From NCBI GenBank assembly GCA_965655775.1, contig CBFHHV010000001.1, forward strand, positions 1 to 64,000: 64,000 nucleotides of DNA, in the 5' to 3' direction. The notes under the pieces were generated by a model that was given only the letters and a program-made list of their open reading frames with translations, was not told the DNA's origin and made no database searches. Position numbers and translations under genes: made by a program. Source of the DNA: Marisimplicoccus sp965655775. GTDB taxonomy: Bacteria; Bacteroidota; Bacteroidia; Flavobacteriales; Flavobacteriaceae. Below, in pieces: positions 9,776 through 18,811 of this stretch. The first letter of the stretch is position 1, and each line of letters begins with the position of its first letter.

Positions 9776-11713
9776 ATGAAAGACTCGAATAAAAAATCGG
9801 ACAAGTCTTCATCGGATTCTATTAGTCCAGTTAAAAATACAATTCCTGAAATGCCTAAGGATAAAAGAACTAAGGCATATAAAGAATGGATAAAAAAATA
9901 TGGTGATCAAACTTTAGAATCAAATGTAATTCCTGAAAAGCCTAAGGATAAAAGGACAAAGGCATATAAGGACTGGGTGAAGCAGTATGGTGATAATAAA
10001 GTACCTTCGAAAGAAGAGAAAGCATCTTCAAAATCAAATAAAAAACAAACGAAAAAGACTAAGACTAAAAAAAGCAGTCTTTCCGATAAGGTAGATCTTT
10101 TTCAAGAGCATATAAATGCAGAGGATTGGTTTAATAAGAGGAAAGAAATTGAAGAATTAAGATCAAATATTAATACTTCAATAAAAAAAGATGAATCTGA
10201 TAATGCTAACAAGATTAAGTCTCTATTTTTTCAGACACTAATAATATATTCGAACAAAAAAAGAAAATATTTTAATGATTTAAATTCAAATCAGAAAGAG
10301 AATCTTATTAAAAGACAGGTTTTAATTGAAAAGATAAAGGGTCTGATAGTTGTTGATGAGAATCCTAATAAATTATATTCCAAATTTAAATTACTAAAGG
10401 AAGAATGGCATAATACAGGTCAAGTTCCAATTACAGATAGAAATAATATTTGGGAAACCTACAGACACCATGTTGGAAAATTTTATGATTTTCTTCATCT
10501 GAACAGAGATCTTAGAGAACTTGATTTTAGGCATAATTATGAAGAAAAACTGAAAATTATTGAGAGAGCCGAGCAATTAGATAAAGTTGATGATATAATT
10601 AAGGCTTCAAGAGATTTAAATGATTTACACAGATTATGGAAAAATGAGTTAGGTCCAGTTTCAAGAGAATTTAGTGATGACCTTTGGTCAAGATTTCAAG
10701 CTGCATCTCAAAAAATTCATTTAAAAAGACAAAACTTTCAAAAAGAGATTTCTTCAACTCAACAAGAAAATTTTGAAAAAAAACAAAATGTAATTACTAG
10801 AATGAGAGAGTTAATATCTAGTTTACCTAAGTCTCATTCAGAATGGCAAAATAAAATAAAAGATTTTGAAAAACTAAAAGTTGAATTTCAAAGCATTAAA
10901 AATCTCCAAAGAAATAAGAATAAAAAATCATGGAATGACTTTAGGTTAGCTACAAAAGAATTTAACTCCGAAAAAAATAATTTCTATAAAAATCAAAAAA
11001 AGGAGCTTAAGAAAAGTATCGATATTAAAAAATCACTCATTGAAGAAGTAAAGGGTATTATAGAAAGTAATAAGATTTCTGAAAACTCGAAAAGAATTAA
11101 GGCAATACAAGAAGAATGGAAGAAAGTCGGCTATTTACCTAGGAAGATTTCAAATTCTCTTTGGGATGACTTCAAACCATTACTAAATAACTTTTATGAT
11201 ATACTAAAATCAGGAGCTTTTAACATGGATGAAAATGAGCAGGAAATTTTTGATAAAAAATCTAAATTTATTGACAAACTTAAATTTTCAAAAAAGAAGT
11301 TCACAATAGATGAGCTTCAAGAAGAATTTATAACATCAATAAAAAGCTTCAATGATCTTGGTGAACTTAACTTAAGTTCATCAAATACGCTCAATAATAA
11401 TATGTTAAGAAAGATTTCTTCGATTATTAATTCTCTTGAAATAGAAAAAAATAAAAAAGATGATTTATTATTTGATTTAGAACTTGAATTATCTAAATCA
11501 AATTCTAATAAGATTAATAAAAAGATTCAAACTATAAAAAGAAAGATATCTGATCTTGAGGTTGAGTCAAATCAATTTCAAAATAATTTAGAATTCTTTT
11601 CAAGTTCAAGTAGCGAGAATCCTCTATTTAAAAATGTTTCAACTAAAATTAGTTCTATTGAAAAAAAGATTGAGTTTTGGAGAGATAAGCTTAGGAAAAT
11701 TGAAAAAGTTTAA
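9776..11713 (+). CDS. DUF349 coiled-coil protein with duplicated N-terminal motif
   Basis: This is a highly charged, Lys/Glu-rich cytoplasmic protein of 645 residues. The body has several DUF349 repeats, recognised by the recurring pattern of a lysine-rich helix, then a W-x-x-x-G stretch and a W-x-x-F/Y stretch (LLKEEWHNTGQVPITDRNNIWETYR; IQEEWKKVGYLPRKISNSLWDDF). The C-terminal third is predicted coiled coil. Residues 23-44 and 52-73 are a tandem duplication, 18 of 22 identical, built around PKDKRTKAYKxW. DUF349 proteins are widespread in Bacteroidota without a settled function; I do not assign one. The gene ends in a 4-bp convergent overlap with def. Confidence 0.8.
   Translation: MKDSNKKSDKSSSDSISPVKNTIPEMPKDKRTKAYKEWIKKYGDQTLESNVIPEKPKDKRTKAYKDWVKQYGDNKVPSKEEKASSKSNKKQTKKTKTKKSSLSDKVDLFQEHINAEDWFNKRKEIEELRSNINTSIKKDESDNANKIKSLFFQTLIIYSNKKRKYFNDLNSNQKENLIKRQVLIEKIKGLIVVDENPNKLYSKFKLLKEEWHNTGQVPITDRNNIWETYRHHVGKFYDFLHLNRDLRELDFRHNYEEKLKIIERAEQLDKVDDIIKASRDLNDLHRLWKNELGPVSREFSDDLWSRFQAASQKIHLKRQNFQKEISSTQQENFEKKQNVITRMRELISSLPKSHSEWQNKIKDFEKLKVEFQSIKNLQRNKNKKSWNDFRLATKEFNSEKNNFYKNQKKELKKSIDIKKSLIEEVKGIIESNKISENSKRIKAIQEEWKKVGYLPRKISNSLWDDFKPLLNNFYDILKSGAFNMDENEQEIFDKKSKFIDKLKFSKKKFTIDELQEEFITSIKSFNDLGELNLSSSNTLNNNMLRKISSIINSLEIEKNKKDDLLFDLELELSKSNSNKINKKIQTIKRKISDLEVESNQFQNNLEFFSSSSSENPLFKNVSTKISSIEKKIEFWRDKLRKIEKV
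9842..9994 (+). repeat. Tandem 22-codon duplication in the DUF349 gene
   Basis: Two copies (9842-9907 and 9929-9994) encode IPExPKDKRTKAYK followed by [ED]W[IV]K[KQ]YGD and are separated by seven codons. The nucleotide copies are also similar, so this is probably a fairly recent internal duplication. The flanks are low-complexity Ser/Lys sequence. Confidence 0.85.
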
Positions 11714-12288
11714 TCAATATTATTAAAGAAGCTCATTTCATATTTTACTTCAATATCTCCTATTGATATTAAATTTAGTTCTTCTTTTAAATACTTTCTT
11801 TTCTTATATGAAAGTTTATCAGTAAATAAAATACCCTGTAAGTGATCATATTCATGCTGAATTACTCTTGCGATTATTCCTGAACATTCCATCTCTTGCA
11901 TTACTAAGTTTTCATCTAGAAAGTTAATTTTCAAACTACTTTTTCTTACAACATTTTCTGATATGTTTGGTATACTCAAACAACCTTCTGGATATGTAAA
12001 ATCCTCACCTTTTTCTTTAACAATTATTGGGTTGATGAATACTTGTTTCATATTTATTAGTTCCTCTTCAAAAAAATTTTCTTCATCCTTAAAAAAAGAA
12101 AAATCAGCAACAAAAACTGCTTTAGATACTCCAATTTGTGGAGCTGCAATACCTACTCCTTTAGCGTTATACATTGTATCCCATAAGTCTCTAATTAATA
12201 ATTTCAATTCATTGATTTGACTTAAATTAATTTTTTCTGACTTTTGTTTTAAAACTGGATCTCCGTATGCAATTATTGAACGTATCAT
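11710..12288 (-). CDS. def: Peptide deformylase
   Basis: The enzyme removes the formyl group from the initiator methionine of nascent proteins. All three catalytic motifs are present: GVGIAAPQ (44-51), EGCLS (101-105, metal-binding Cys) and QHEYDH (144-149, two metal-binding His and the catalytic Glu). The 192 residues are the usual length. It sits downstream of ruvX and the two overlap (the ruvX stop lies within the def start region, 4 bp), so they form a two-gene operon. The 3' end overlaps the convergent DUF349 gene at a shared TTAA. Confidence 0.95.
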   Translation of the reverse strand: MIRSIIAYGDPVLKQKSEKINLSQINELKLLIRDLWDTMYNAKGVGIAAPQIGVSKAVFVADFSFFKDEENFFEEELINMKQVFINPIIVKEKGEDFTYPEGCLSIPNISENVVRKSSLKINFLDENLVMQEMECSGIIARVIQHEYDHLQGILFTDKLSYKKRKYLKEELNLISIGDIEVKYEMSFFNNID

Positions 12289-12716
12289 TTGGCTGTTTTG
12301 ATTAGATAGGATTCTAAAATCAAAGATGCACTAATTTTATCTATAATTGATTTATCCATCCTAATTTTTTTCTTTGTTTCTAGTTGGTTTAGAATCTTAT
12401 TTGAAATTTTAGATGTAAATCTCTCATCAACTCTATGAATACTTATATTAGGGAAAGCTCTGTTTATTGATTCAATGAAATCAACAATTTCATTTTCTAG
12501 AGCATGAATTTTATTATTTAATTTGACAGGCTTGCCAATAATGATTTTTTCAATTTTCTCTTTTTTTGTTAGATCTTTTAAAAAATTTATAAGATTAGTA
12601 GTTTCGACTGTCTCCAAAGGAAAAGAAATTATTTTATCATAATCAGAAATTGATATTCCTGTTCTCTTTTTTCCGTAATCAATTCCGATATATTTTGTAA
12701 GTGGATTATTTAACAA
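12285..12716 (-). CDS. ruvX: Putative pre-16S rRNA nuclease / Holliday junction resolvase-like (YqgF)
   Basis: A 143-residue RNase H-fold nuclease of the YqgF/RuvX family, thought to act in maturation of the 16S rRNA 5' end. Visible family features are the first strand IGIDYGKKRTGISISD with the catalytic Asp, IIIGKPVKLN, and VDERFTSK near the end. The start codon is TTG at 12716 (no ATG fits the N-terminus). It is transcribed with def and divergent from tsaC across a 78-bp gap. Confidence 0.88.
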   Translation of the reverse strand: MLNNPLTKYIGIDYGKKRTGISISDYDKIISFPLETVETTNLINFLKDLTKKEKIEKIIIGKPVKLNNKIHALENEIVDFIESINRAFPNISIHRVDERFTSKISNKILNQLETKKKIRMDKSIIDKISASLILESYLIKTAK

Positions 12717-12794
12717 GATTCTAACTTTTTGAAAATATTAATTAAAGATCTTTAGAATTAATTTCAATACTTTTACATGTAAAATTATCAAAAA

Positions 12795-13349
12795 TTGAAG
12801 AATGAATTAAAAAATGCTCTGAAAGCACTGGAATCAGGTGAAACAATATTATATCCTACGGATACTATTTGGGGTATTGGCTGTGATGCAATGTCAGATA
12901 ATGCGACGAAAAAAATATTTGAAATAAAGAGAAGAGATTTCTCAAAAGGTTTAATTTGTTTAGCTTCAAGCTTTGAAATGGTTCAAGATTACGCAGACAT
13001 AAATGAAATAGAGAGATATAAGAATGCATCAAATGAAACTCCAACTACATTTATACTAGAAAATCCAAGGAATATCTCAAATTATGTTTTAGGTAATAAT
13101 AACTCTATAGCTTTTAGAGTACCCAATAACAATTTTTGCATTAGATTAATTGAAGCCTTTGGAAGACCTTTAGTATCTTCATCTGCTAACTTGTCAGGAA
13201 ATCTAATACCCAAAAGCTATGATGATATTAGTCCTTATATAAAGAAAAATGTTGGATACATAGTAAAACTAAAATTTAAAGATTGTAAAGTATCATCTAG
13301 AATTTTAAAATTTAATAGCAATGATGGTAGCTTCAATCAGTTAAGATGA
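12795..13349 (+). CDS. tsaC: L-threonylcarbamoyladenylate synthase (Sua5/YrdC family)
   Basis: The protein makes threonylcarbamoyl-AMP for the t6A37 modification of ANN-decoding tRNAs. The length is 184 residues. The YrdC core is clear: ILYPTDTIWGIGCDA, then FEIKRR, IAFRVPNN and the closing block RPLVSSSANLSG. It lacks the extra C-terminal Sua5 domain, so it is the short TsaC form. The start is TTG at 12795. The last codon overlaps the cca start by 4 bp, which makes a tRNA-maturation pair. Confidence 0.92.
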   Translation: MKNELKNALKALESGETILYPTDTIWGIGCDAMSDNATKKIFEIKRRDFSKGLICLASSFEMVQDYADINEIERYKNASNETPTTFILENPRNISNYVLGNNNSIAFRVPNNNFCIRLIEAFGRPLVSSSANLSGNLIPKSYDDISPYIKKNVGYIVKLKFKDCKVSSRILKFNSNDGSFNQLR

Positions 13350-14776
13350 ATTCAAATAATATCAACATATCTAAATATCTTAAATCTGATATTTTTGAAA
13401 TTATTTCTGAAGCTGCAGATAAACTGTCTGTTGAGACATATGTTGTAGGTGGTTATGTTAGAGACATGATATTGAAAAGGGAACTAAAAAAGGATATAGA
13501 TATAATGTGTGTTGGCTCAGGGATAGAGTTAGCAAAATATATTCAAGAGAAAATCAATCCTAATAAGAAAATAAATATTTTCAAAAGATATGGTACTGCA
13601 ATGATATCTTACAAAGACTATAAAATTGAATTTGTTGGTTCAAGAAAAGAATCTTACTCAAAAGACAGTAGAAACCCTAATACTCAGCCTGGTAGCTTTA
13701 TTGATGACATGTTAAGAAGAGACTTTACAATAAACACACTTGCAATAAAATTAAATAAAAAAAATTTTGGAGAATTGGTTGATACATTTGGAGGTATGGA
13801 GGATATTTCTAAAAAGAAAATAATAACTCCTACAGAACCTGACAAAACCTTTTCAGATGATCCACTAAGAATGCTTAGAGCAGTTCGATTTGCTTCGCAG
13901 CTTGATTTTAATATTGATAAAAAAACTAAAAAATCAATTCAAGAAAACTGTAATAGGATTGACATACTATCTCCGGAAAGGATATCTGATGAAATAAATA
14001 AAATTCTTTTAACAGATTCTCCTTCAATTGGATTTAAAAATTTAGAAAATTTAAATCTTCTAAAATCAATAATTCCAGAATTAATTGACCTAAAAGGTAT
14101 TGAAGAAGTTGAAGGTCAGACTCATAAAGATAATTTTTATCATACTCTAGAAGTTGTTGACAATATATCTAAAAACACTGATAATCTATGGCTTAGATGG
14201 GCAGCACTTCTTCATGATATTGGAAAGGCTCCTACTAAGAAGTTTGATAAAAAAATTGGTTGGACATTTCATGGTCATGAGTATGTTGGTTCAAAGATGG
14301 TTAAAAAAATCTTTAAGAGATTGAGCTTGCCATTAAATGAAATTCTTAATTACGTTCAAAAGATAGTAATGATGAGTTCGAGGCCAATTATAATTTCAGA
14401 TGATACTGTAACAGACTCAGCTGTAAGAAGATTAATTTATGATGCAGGCGATTCAATTGAAGACCTACTAACTCTTTGTGAGGCAGATATTACTACAAAA
14501 AATCTTAAGAAGTCTGTTAAATATCAGAATAATTTTAAGATTGTTAGAAAGAAAATAAAGGATGTAGAAGAGAGAGATAATATAAGAAACTTTCAACCTC
14601 CTGTTACTGGTGAGATAATAATGAATCATTACGATATTAAACCTTGTAAAGAGATTGGTTTAATAAAAGAGAAGATAAAGAATGCCATCTTGGATGGTGA
14701 TATAAAGAATGATTATGAAGAAGCATTCGAATTAATGCTTGAGATTGGTAAATCAATAGGATTAAAAGATGAATAG
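13346..14776 (+). CDS. cca: CCA tRNA nucleotidyltransferase / poly(A) polymerase family with HD domain
   Basis: A class II nucleotidyltransferase of 476 residues that adds or repairs the 3' CCA of tRNAs. The head domain shows VVGGYVRDMIL (GG 35-36, RD 39-40) and the catalytic DID (50-52). The RRDFTINTLA block and DPLRMLRAVRFASQL follow. The C-terminal part contains an HD-type phosphohydrolase domain (LLHDIGKAPTK and FHGHE). Its overlap with tsaC and with the downstream ctaA (8 bp) puts it in a tight operon. Confidence 0.92.
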   Translation: MNSNNINISKYLKSDIFEIISEAADKLSVETYVVGGYVRDMILKRELKKDIDIMCVGSGIELAKYIQEKINPNKKINIFKRYGTAMISYKDYKIEFVGSRKESYSKDSRNPNTQPGSFIDDMLRRDFTINTLAIKLNKKNFGELVDTFGGMEDISKKKIITPTEPDKTFSDDPLRMLRAVRFASQLDFNIDKKTKKSIQENCNRIDILSPERISDEINKILLTDSPSIGFKNLENLNLLKSIIPELIDLKGIEEVEGQTHKDNFYHTLEVVDNISKNTDNLWLRWAALLHDIGKAPTKKFDKKIGWTFHGHEYVGSKMVKKIFKRLSLPLNEILNYVQKIVMMSSRPIIISDDTVTDSAVRRLIYDAGDSIEDLLTLCEADITTKNLKKSVKYQNNFKIVRKKIKDVEERDNIRNFQPPVTGEIIMNHYDIKPCKEIGLIKEKIKNAILDGDIKNDYEEAFELMLEIGKSIGLKDE

Positions 14777-15791
14777 TCTATACAAAAAAACAATAATTTC
14801 AATTGTGATAGTATATCTGGTTATTCTTGCTGGTGGAATAGTTAGAATGACTGGAAGTGGAATGGGTTGTCCTGACTGGCCTAAATGTTTTGGATTTTTA
14901 ATACCTCCTACCGAAAGATCTCAACTAGAATGGAAATCAAACTCTAAATACAATAAGAATCAAATAGTAATTATTAATGAGACATTATTTTATGCTAATG
15001 ATAAATTTAAATCAAAAAATAAATTTGAAATGTCTAATTGGAGTGAGTACACTAAACATGATTATTCAAAATTTAATGTTTATCATACTTGGATTGAATA
15101 TATAAATAGGCTCATTGGAGCTATCGCTGGATTATCAGTTTTAATCCTCTTTGTTAATTCATTAAAATTTTTTAAAACTAAAAAAATAATTACGGGATTG
15201 TCATTCTTAGCCTTAATTGCAATAATTTTTCAAGCTTGGTTAGGAAAAATGGTAGTAGACAGTAATCTTATGGCAAATACTATAACCATACATATGTTAA
15301 TGGCAATAATTCTATTATTTATTTTATTTTCAATTTTAGCAATTTCTAATCCTAGCAAAAAAAGAGTCAGAGTATCAAAAAATATCTCAATATTAGTTTT
15401 GATATCAATAGTTCTTCTTCTAATCCAAATAATCACTGGTACTGAAGTTAGAAAATTCATTGATATAAAAATGGAGTTACTCAATTATACTGAAAAGGAA
15501 AGATGGATTGAGAATATTTCTAGTTCATTTAGTTTTCACAGAAGCTTTTCGTGGGCAATCATAATTGTAAATAGTTTAATTTACTTTTATGCTAGAAAAA
15601 GTGGATTAAAATTAAAAATTATTCATATTGTTAATAGTTTAATTTTTTTCCAAATTTCTTCTGGTATAATCATGTACTATTTTCATTTTCCATTTAGCTC
15701 TCAACCTATACACCTTCTTATCTCTACCATGATTATAGGTATTCAATTTTATTTTTTATTACTATACAAAACTTCAAAAAATGCAATTTAA
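14769..15791 (+). CDS. ctaA: Heme A synthase (CtaA/Cox15)
   Basis: An inner-membrane enzyme that oxidises heme O to heme A for aa3-type cytochrome oxidase. The 340 residues have about eight membrane helices. The family start GGIVRMTGSGMGCPDWPKC includes the Cys34/Cys40 pair, and the four heme-ligand histidines are visible at H106 (VYHTWIEYINR), H175 (TIHML), H257 (SFHRSF) and H315 (PIHLL). Between residues 48 and 103 there is a hydrophilic insertion of about 50 residues in the first extracytoplasmic loop. It implies an aerobic terminal oxidase elsewhere in the genome. It overlaps cca by 8 bp and the next gene by 11 bp. Confidence 0.93.
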   Translation: MNSLYKKTIISIVIVYLVILAGGIVRMTGSGMGCPDWPKCFGFLIPPTERSQLEWKSNSKYNKNQIVIINETLFYANDKFKSKNKFEMSNWSEYTKHDYSKFNVYHTWIEYINRLIGAIAGLSVLILFVNSLKFFKTKKIITGLSFLALIAIIFQAWLGKMVVDSNLMANTITIHMLMAIILLFILFSILAISNPSKKRVRVSKNISILVLISIVLLLIQIITGTEVRKFIDIKMELLNYTEKERWIENISSSFSFHRSFSWAIIIVNSLIYFYARKSGLKLKIIHIVNSLIFFQISSGIIMYYFHFPFSSQPIHLLISTMIIGIQFYFLLLYKTSKNAI

Positions 15792-16242
15792 ATTTAGGAT
15801 AATATTAAACGTTAAGAATGATGTGTTGAGAGATATAATAGTAGACTCTAGTATTTCACTCATAGAATTTAGTAAAATAATTTCCAGTGAATTTGGATTT
15901 GATTCATCTGAGATATCTACATTTCATCATACAGATGAAAATTGGGAACAACTTGAAGAAATTAAAATTTTTAAAATAGATGATCAAGACAAGATCATGG
16001 ATAATATTTCGATTTCAAATTTCTTTATTGCTAAAGATGATAAACTTATTTTTATTTATGACTTTTTAAATTATTGGACATTCTTCATTGAGCTCTACGA
16101 AGTTGGTGAATTTAATATTAATGATAGAAAATATATAACAATAAACTCAATAGGAGAGGTCCCAAAAGAAGCTCCATCTGATATATTTAGTAAAAGTGAT
16201 GAGACTAATCAAATTGACTTTGATGATAACCTGATTGATTAA
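15781..16242 (+). CDS. Small acidic protein, plasmid pRiA4b ORF-3 / IS1096 TnpR-like family
   Basis: A 153-residue cytoplasmic protein. The N-terminal half (YKF/FKFRIILNV, RDIIVDSSISLIEFSKIISSEFGFD, then the FHHTDENWEQ region) and FIYDFLNYWTFFIELYEV match the family that databases name pRiA4b ORF-3-like or IS1096 passenger TnpR; the last third is acidic. The name is historical and does not make this a transposon gene: no transposase or terminal repeats are nearby. Function is unknown. It overlaps ctaA by 11 bp and uvrB by 1 bp, so it is translated as part of that operon. Confidence 0.7.
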   Translation: MQFKFRIILNVKNDVLRDIIVDSSISLIEFSKIISSEFGFDSSEISTFHHTDENWEQLEEIKIFKIDDQDKIMDNISISNFFIAKDDKLIFIYDFLNYWTFFIELYEVGEFNINDRKYITINSIGEVPKEAPSDIFSKSDETNQIDFDDNLID

Positions 16243-18224
16243 TGAGTTTCTCACTTACATCAGAATTTAATCCAACTGGAGATCAGCCAAGTGCTATAAA
16301 GAGTATAGTTGATTCATTTTCTAATAATCAGAATTATGTTACTCTTCAGGGTGTTACTGGATCTGGAAAAACCTTTACTGTTGCAAATGTTATACAAGAA
16401 ATAAAAAGACCAACTTTAGTATTAGCTCATAATAAAACATTAGCTGCCCAGCTATACTCAGAGTTTCAAAGCTTTTTCCCTAATAATGCTGTTGAATATT
16501 TTGTTTCTTATTATGATTACTATCAACCTGAAGCATATATTCCATCATCAGGTCTTTATATTGAAAAAGATTTATCAATTAATGAACAGATTGAAAAATA
16601 TAGACTAAGTGCAACTTCTTCTTTGCTCTCTGGAAGAGATGATATTATTGTAGTTGCTTCGGTATCCTGCATATATGGGATTGGCAACCCATCTGAATTT
16701 AAAAAGCATGTAATTGAAATAAAGGTTAATCAAGAAATCCAAATTTCTAAACTGTTGTCATTATTTGTAAAAAGTCAATACTCTAGATCTATAAATGAAT
16801 TAAACAGAGGAAGTTTTTCAGTCAAGGGAGATGTTGTAGATATTTTTCCAAGCTATTCAGATATTTTTTATAGGATTAATTTTTTTGGAGATATAATTGA
16901 AAGCATTGAATCAATAGATCCTCTTTCAGGAAATAAGATTGAAGATTTTAATAGCTTAAGAGTTTTTCCAGCAATGATTTTTGTTACATCTGAATCTAGT
17001 ATTAAATCTGCAATAAATAATATTGAATTTGATCTTGAAGAGCAGATAAAGTATTTTGATGAAATTGAAAAAAATCTTGAAGCAAAACGAATAAAAGAGA
17101 GAACAGAATTTGATCTTGAAATGATAAAAGAACTTGGATATTGTTCTGGAATTGAAAACTATTCAAGATACTTGGACGGAAGAAGTCCTGGTACAAGACC
17201 TTTCTGCTTATTAGACTATTTTCCAGATGATTACCTTATGGTTATTGATGAGAGTCATGTAACAATACCTCAAGTTCATGCTATGTACGGGGGAGACAGA
17301 AGTAGAAAAGAGAATCTAGTTGAATATGGGTTTCGATTACCAGCTGCACTTGATAATAGACCTTTAAAATTTGAAGAATTTGAAAACCTTCAAAATAATG
17401 TATTATATGTTAGTGCGACACCTGCAGATTATGAGCTTAAAAAATCAGAGGGTGTATTTGTAGAACAAATTATTAGACCTACAGGCATATTAGATCCGAT
17501 TATAGAATTGCGTGGGTCAGAGAATCAAATTGATGACTTAATTGAGGAGATTCTAAAAAGGGTTGAACAAGATGAAAGAGTTTTAGTAACTACTTTGACT
17601 AAGAGAATGGCCGAAGAGCTTACAAAGTACCTTCATAAATCCAAGATTAGGGCTAATTATGTTCATAGTGATATTGATACTCTTGAAAGAGTTGAGATAA
17701 TGCAAAATTTAAGAAAAGGAATATTTGATGTTCTTGTTGGTGTTAATTTATTAAGAGAAGGCCTTGACCTACCTGAAGTATCATTAGTTGCAATCTTGGA
17801 TGCTGATAAAGAAGGATTCCTGAGAAGTCACAGATCTTTAATCCAGACTGTTGGAAGAGCAGCTAGGAACATCAATGGAAAATCTATAATGTATGCTGAT
17901 ATCATTACTGAGAGTATGAAAAAAACAATTAAGGAGACTGAATATAGAAGGAAAAAACAGGAGGATTTCAACATAGAGAATAATATTGTTCCAAAACAAA
18001 TGGAAAAATCATTCACGAACTCTTTTGAAGAATCAAAAGAGATTATCAGTAATAATTACGAAGACTTTGAAGAGGAAATTAAGAGCTACCATACCAAGAA
18101 TCAGATTGAAACTAAAATTAAACAGTTAAGGAAAGAGATGGAAAGTGTTGCTAAGAAACTTGACTTTTTAAAAGCTGCTGATCTTAGAGATAAAATTGAA
18201 TATCTTAAGAAAAAGGTAAAATAA
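16242..18224 (+). CDS. uvrB: Excinuclease ABC subunit B
   Basis: This is the damage-verifying helicase-like subunit of nucleotide excision repair, acting with UvrA and UvrC. The 660 residues are full length. The Walker A motif GVTGSGKT is at 37-44. The damage-probing beta-hairpin region is YYDYYQPEAYIP. Helicase motifs include DESHVTIPQ, VSATPADYE, GVNLLREGLDLPEV and QTVGRAARN. The C-terminal UVR motif that binds UvrC is intact (KQLRKEMESVAKKLDFLKAA). The gene ends at a strong hairpin shared with convergent hsp20. Confidence 0.97.
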   Translation: MSFSLTSEFNPTGDQPSAIKSIVDSFSNNQNYVTLQGVTGSGKTFTVANVIQEIKRPTLVLAHNKTLAAQLYSEFQSFFPNNAVEYFVSYYDYYQPEAYIPSSGLYIEKDLSINEQIEKYRLSATSSLLSGRDDIIVVASVSCIYGIGNPSEFKKHVIEIKVNQEIQISKLLSLFVKSQYSRSINELNRGSFSVKGDVVDIFPSYSDIFYRINFFGDIIESIESIDPLSGNKIEDFNSLRVFPAMIFVTSESSIKSAINNIEFDLEEQIKYFDEIEKNLEAKRIKERTEFDLEMIKELGYCSGIENYSRYLDGRSPGTRPFCLLDYFPDDYLMVIDESHVTIPQVHAMYGGDRSRKENLVEYGFRLPAALDNRPLKFEEFENLQNNVLYVSATPADYELKKSEGVFVEQIIRPTGILDPIIELRGSENQIDDLIEEILKRVEQDERVLVTTLTKRMAEELTKYLHKSKIRANYVHSDIDTLERVEIMQNLRKGIFDVLVGVNLLREGLDLPEVSLVAILDADKEGFLRSHRSLIQTVGRAARNINGKSIMYADIITESMKKTIKETEYRRKKQEDFNIENNIVPKQMEKSFTNSFEESKEIISNNYEDFEEEIKSYHTKNQIETKIKQLRKEMESVAKKLDFLKAADLRDKIEYLKKKVK

Positions 18225-18226
18225 AA

Positions 18227-18248
18227 AAGGTGCACATTAGTGCACCTT
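18227..18248. terminator. Bidirectional terminator between uvrB and hsp20
   Basis: A 9-bp perfect stem (AAGGTGCAC, loop ATTA, GTGCACCTT) stands between two convergent genes. A-rich sequence lies before it and a short AT-rich tract after it, so it could end transcription from both sides. It starts 2 bp after the uvrB stop. Confidence 0.8.
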
Positions 18249-18271
18249 AATTATAGATTATTAACCACAAT

Positions 18272-18694
18272 TTAGCTTATATCAATTACCCTATTTGGTT
18301 TTGTTATACTATCTTTTCTCTTCGGTAACTTAATCTTTAAAATTCCATTTTTATAATTTGCTTTGATCTTATCAAGTTCTACTGATTCAGGAACCCTAAA
18401 TGATCTCTGAAAAGAAGAATAATTAAATTCATTTAATCTTGTTCTTTCATTTTGATCATAATTTGAGTTATCTGATGAAATCACTAAAATTTTATCATTT
18501 AATTCAATTGTAAAATCATCTTTTTTCATTCCTGGCACTGCAAGATCGATTTCAAAAGAATCATTATTTTCAACTGAATTAACAGATGGAACAGAATGTC
18601 TTCTATTAAAGAAGTTCATTATTAAATCATCATTAAAAATTTCATTCCTTAATGATGGAAATACATTATTGTTATTATATTTTACTATTCTCAT
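18272..18694 (-). CDS. Small heat shock protein (Hsp20/alpha-crystallin)
   Basis: An ATP-independent holdase chaperone of 140 residues. The alpha-crystallin domain runs from about residue 38 to the end: DSFEIDLAVPGMKKDDFTI, then the closing strand GILKIKLPKR. The N-terminal 37 residues are the variable oligomerisation arm. The start is ATG at 18694. It is monocistronic between the shared terminator and the sucC stop. Upstream, at 18771-18783, a TGACAAAATGACG element may be regulatory, but I cannot assign it. Hsp20 genes in this group are normally heat- or stress-induced. Confidence 0.93.
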   Translation of the reverse strand: MRIVKYNNNNVFPSLRNEIFNDDLIMNFFNRRHSVPSVNSVENNDSFEIDLAVPGMKKDDFTIELNDKILVISSDNSNYDQNERTRLNEFNYSSFQRSFRVPESVELDKIKANYKNGILKIKLPKRKDSITKPNRVIDIS

Positions 18695-18811
18695 AATTAT
18701 ATTTTTTTGTTAAACATTGAATATTAAATTCAATAAATGATAGTCAAATAGAATACCAAATAAGAATATATGACAAAATGACGTTAAATATTAAAAAAAG
18801 ATGACTATATG

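Noticed and set aside
15781..16242. Insertion-sequence remnant, because of the TnpR-like family name
   Set aside because: No transposase, inverted ends or target duplication; the gene overlaps its neighbours like a normal operon member.
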